11,373 bases of DNA from Acidobacterium sp. (lineage in GTDB: Bacteria; Acidobacteriota; Terriglobia; Terriglobales; Acidobacteriaceae): NCBI GenBank assembly GCA_003152595.1, contig PMAM01000374.1, forward strand, positions 1,076 through 12,448, in the 5' to 3' direction. This document shows, piece by piece, positions 11,051-11,373 of the stretch (within the stretch, counting starts at the first letter, position 1; each line of letters starts with the position of its first letter). The notes below the pieces were generated by a model that did not search any database, was not told where the DNA came from, and saw only the letters and a list, made by a program, of their open reading frames with translations. A program made the position numbers and the translations under genes.

Positions 11051-11323
11051 TCAATACTCCGAGGGGAGCAACAGCGTTGTTGCGCTGCGGTCGCACTCCG
11101 TGATAATCCACACGCGCGCGCCGGTAGGCAGCGTGTACGCACTGAGCAGGCGAGTACCGTATTCCAGAGCCATGTCGTTCGCCAGCTTGTCGGCAACGCC
11201 CAAGTCACCCCAGTCGCCGGAAACGTGGCGGTCCAGTAAGCTGCGGGCTGAAACTGCGGCGACTTCCAACACTGCGACACAACCGGGCGTTGCGAGTATG
11301 CGACCGAGAGGAAATTGAGCCAT
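11051..11323 (-). CDS. Conserved small protein common on plasmids and integrative elements, 90 aa
   Basis: The 90 residues match a widespread uncharacterised family often labelled plasmid-related protein. Diagnostic parts are FPLGRILATPG near the N-terminus (residues 4-14), the HVSGDWGDL core (33-41), LLSAYTLPTGARVWIITE (59-76) and the C-terminal DRSATTLLLPSEY (78-90). Length and motif order are as usual for the family. To my knowledge no biochemical function is established; genes of this type usually sit among accessory genes of integrative and conjugative elements or plasmids near antirestriction or single-strand-binding functions. ATG 11323 has an AGAAGG-like ribosome binding site on the minus strand. 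It supports the view that the region right of tRNA-Phe belongs to a mobile element. Confidence 0.85.
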   Translation of the reverse strand: MAQFPLGRILATPGCVAVLEVAAVSARSLLDRHVSGDWGDLGVADKLANDMALEYGTRLLSAYTLPTGARVWIITECDRSATTLLLPSEY

Positions 11324-11335
11324 AATACCGACCTT

Positions 11336-11373
11336 CTACGCCCGAGCCCTTTTGGAGTGCCCGGCAAATTTTG
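11336..11373 (-). CDS. Possible C-terminal end of a gene entering from the right edge
   Basis: On the minus strand a frame enters at the window edge and reads KFAGHSKRARA before TAG (11336-11338), a plausible basic C-terminus 12 bp before the 90-aa gene. Only 11 codons are visible, so this is a guess based on spacing and orientation. Confidence 0.3.
   Translation of the reverse strand, partial: KFAGHSKRARA

Overview
The window looks like a chromosomal segment of a GC-rich soil-type bacterium, most likely an acidobacterium of the Solibacter/Bryobacter kind. That assignment is inference. It rests on the gene mix (a Tat-exported GH51 glycosidase, a SpoIIE-type phosphatase, a WalJ/YycJ-like hydrolase), the GC content, and 7-bp tandem repeats inside a coding region. 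No marker gene here fixes the taxon.

Positions 1 to about 5300 are host backbone. In order they hold: the C-terminal end of a PP2C/SpoIIE-type serine phosphatase; a Tat-exported family GH51 alpha-L-arabinofuranosidase flanked by two imperfect copies of an ~86-bp repeat; a metallo-beta-lactamase-fold hydrolase with a repeat-rich in-frame insertion; a two-helix membrane protein with a zinc-binding HxxxCxxC motif, preceded by a good sigma70-like promoter and followed by two tandem hairpins; a small one-helix membrane protein with its own terminator; a small reverse-strand Ser/Pro-rich protein with a strong ribosome binding site; and a complete tRNA-Phe(GAA) with encoded CCA.

From the 3' end of tRNA-Phe to the right edge, the sequence reads as the left part of an integrative element. 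A tyrosine integrase lies next to the tRNA and converges on it. Upstream of it in the same minus-strand operon are an excisionase-like HTH protein and a 229-aa protein of unknown function. Divergently, on the plus strand, come an 85-aa unknown protein and a TET/JBP-type 2-oxoglutarate/Fe(II) dioxygenase whose reading frame is broken twice, followed by a strong terminator. Next is a two-gene unit of an HTH protein and a winged-helix replication-initiator-like protein, then an iteron-like array with about 22-bp spacing and about 370 bp without a credible gene. At the right edge two small, tightly coupled minus-strand genes appear, one of a family common on plasmids and integrative elements. No second copy of the tRNA 3' end is visible, so the right attachment site should lie beyond the window.

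The most notable points are the putative nucleic-acid-base-oxidising TET/JBP enzyme on an integrative element (intact only if two frameshifts are sequencing errors or recoding), the candidate replication origin beside a Rep-like gene, and the heptamer arrays that form an exact 117-bp in-frame insertion in the hydrolase gene.
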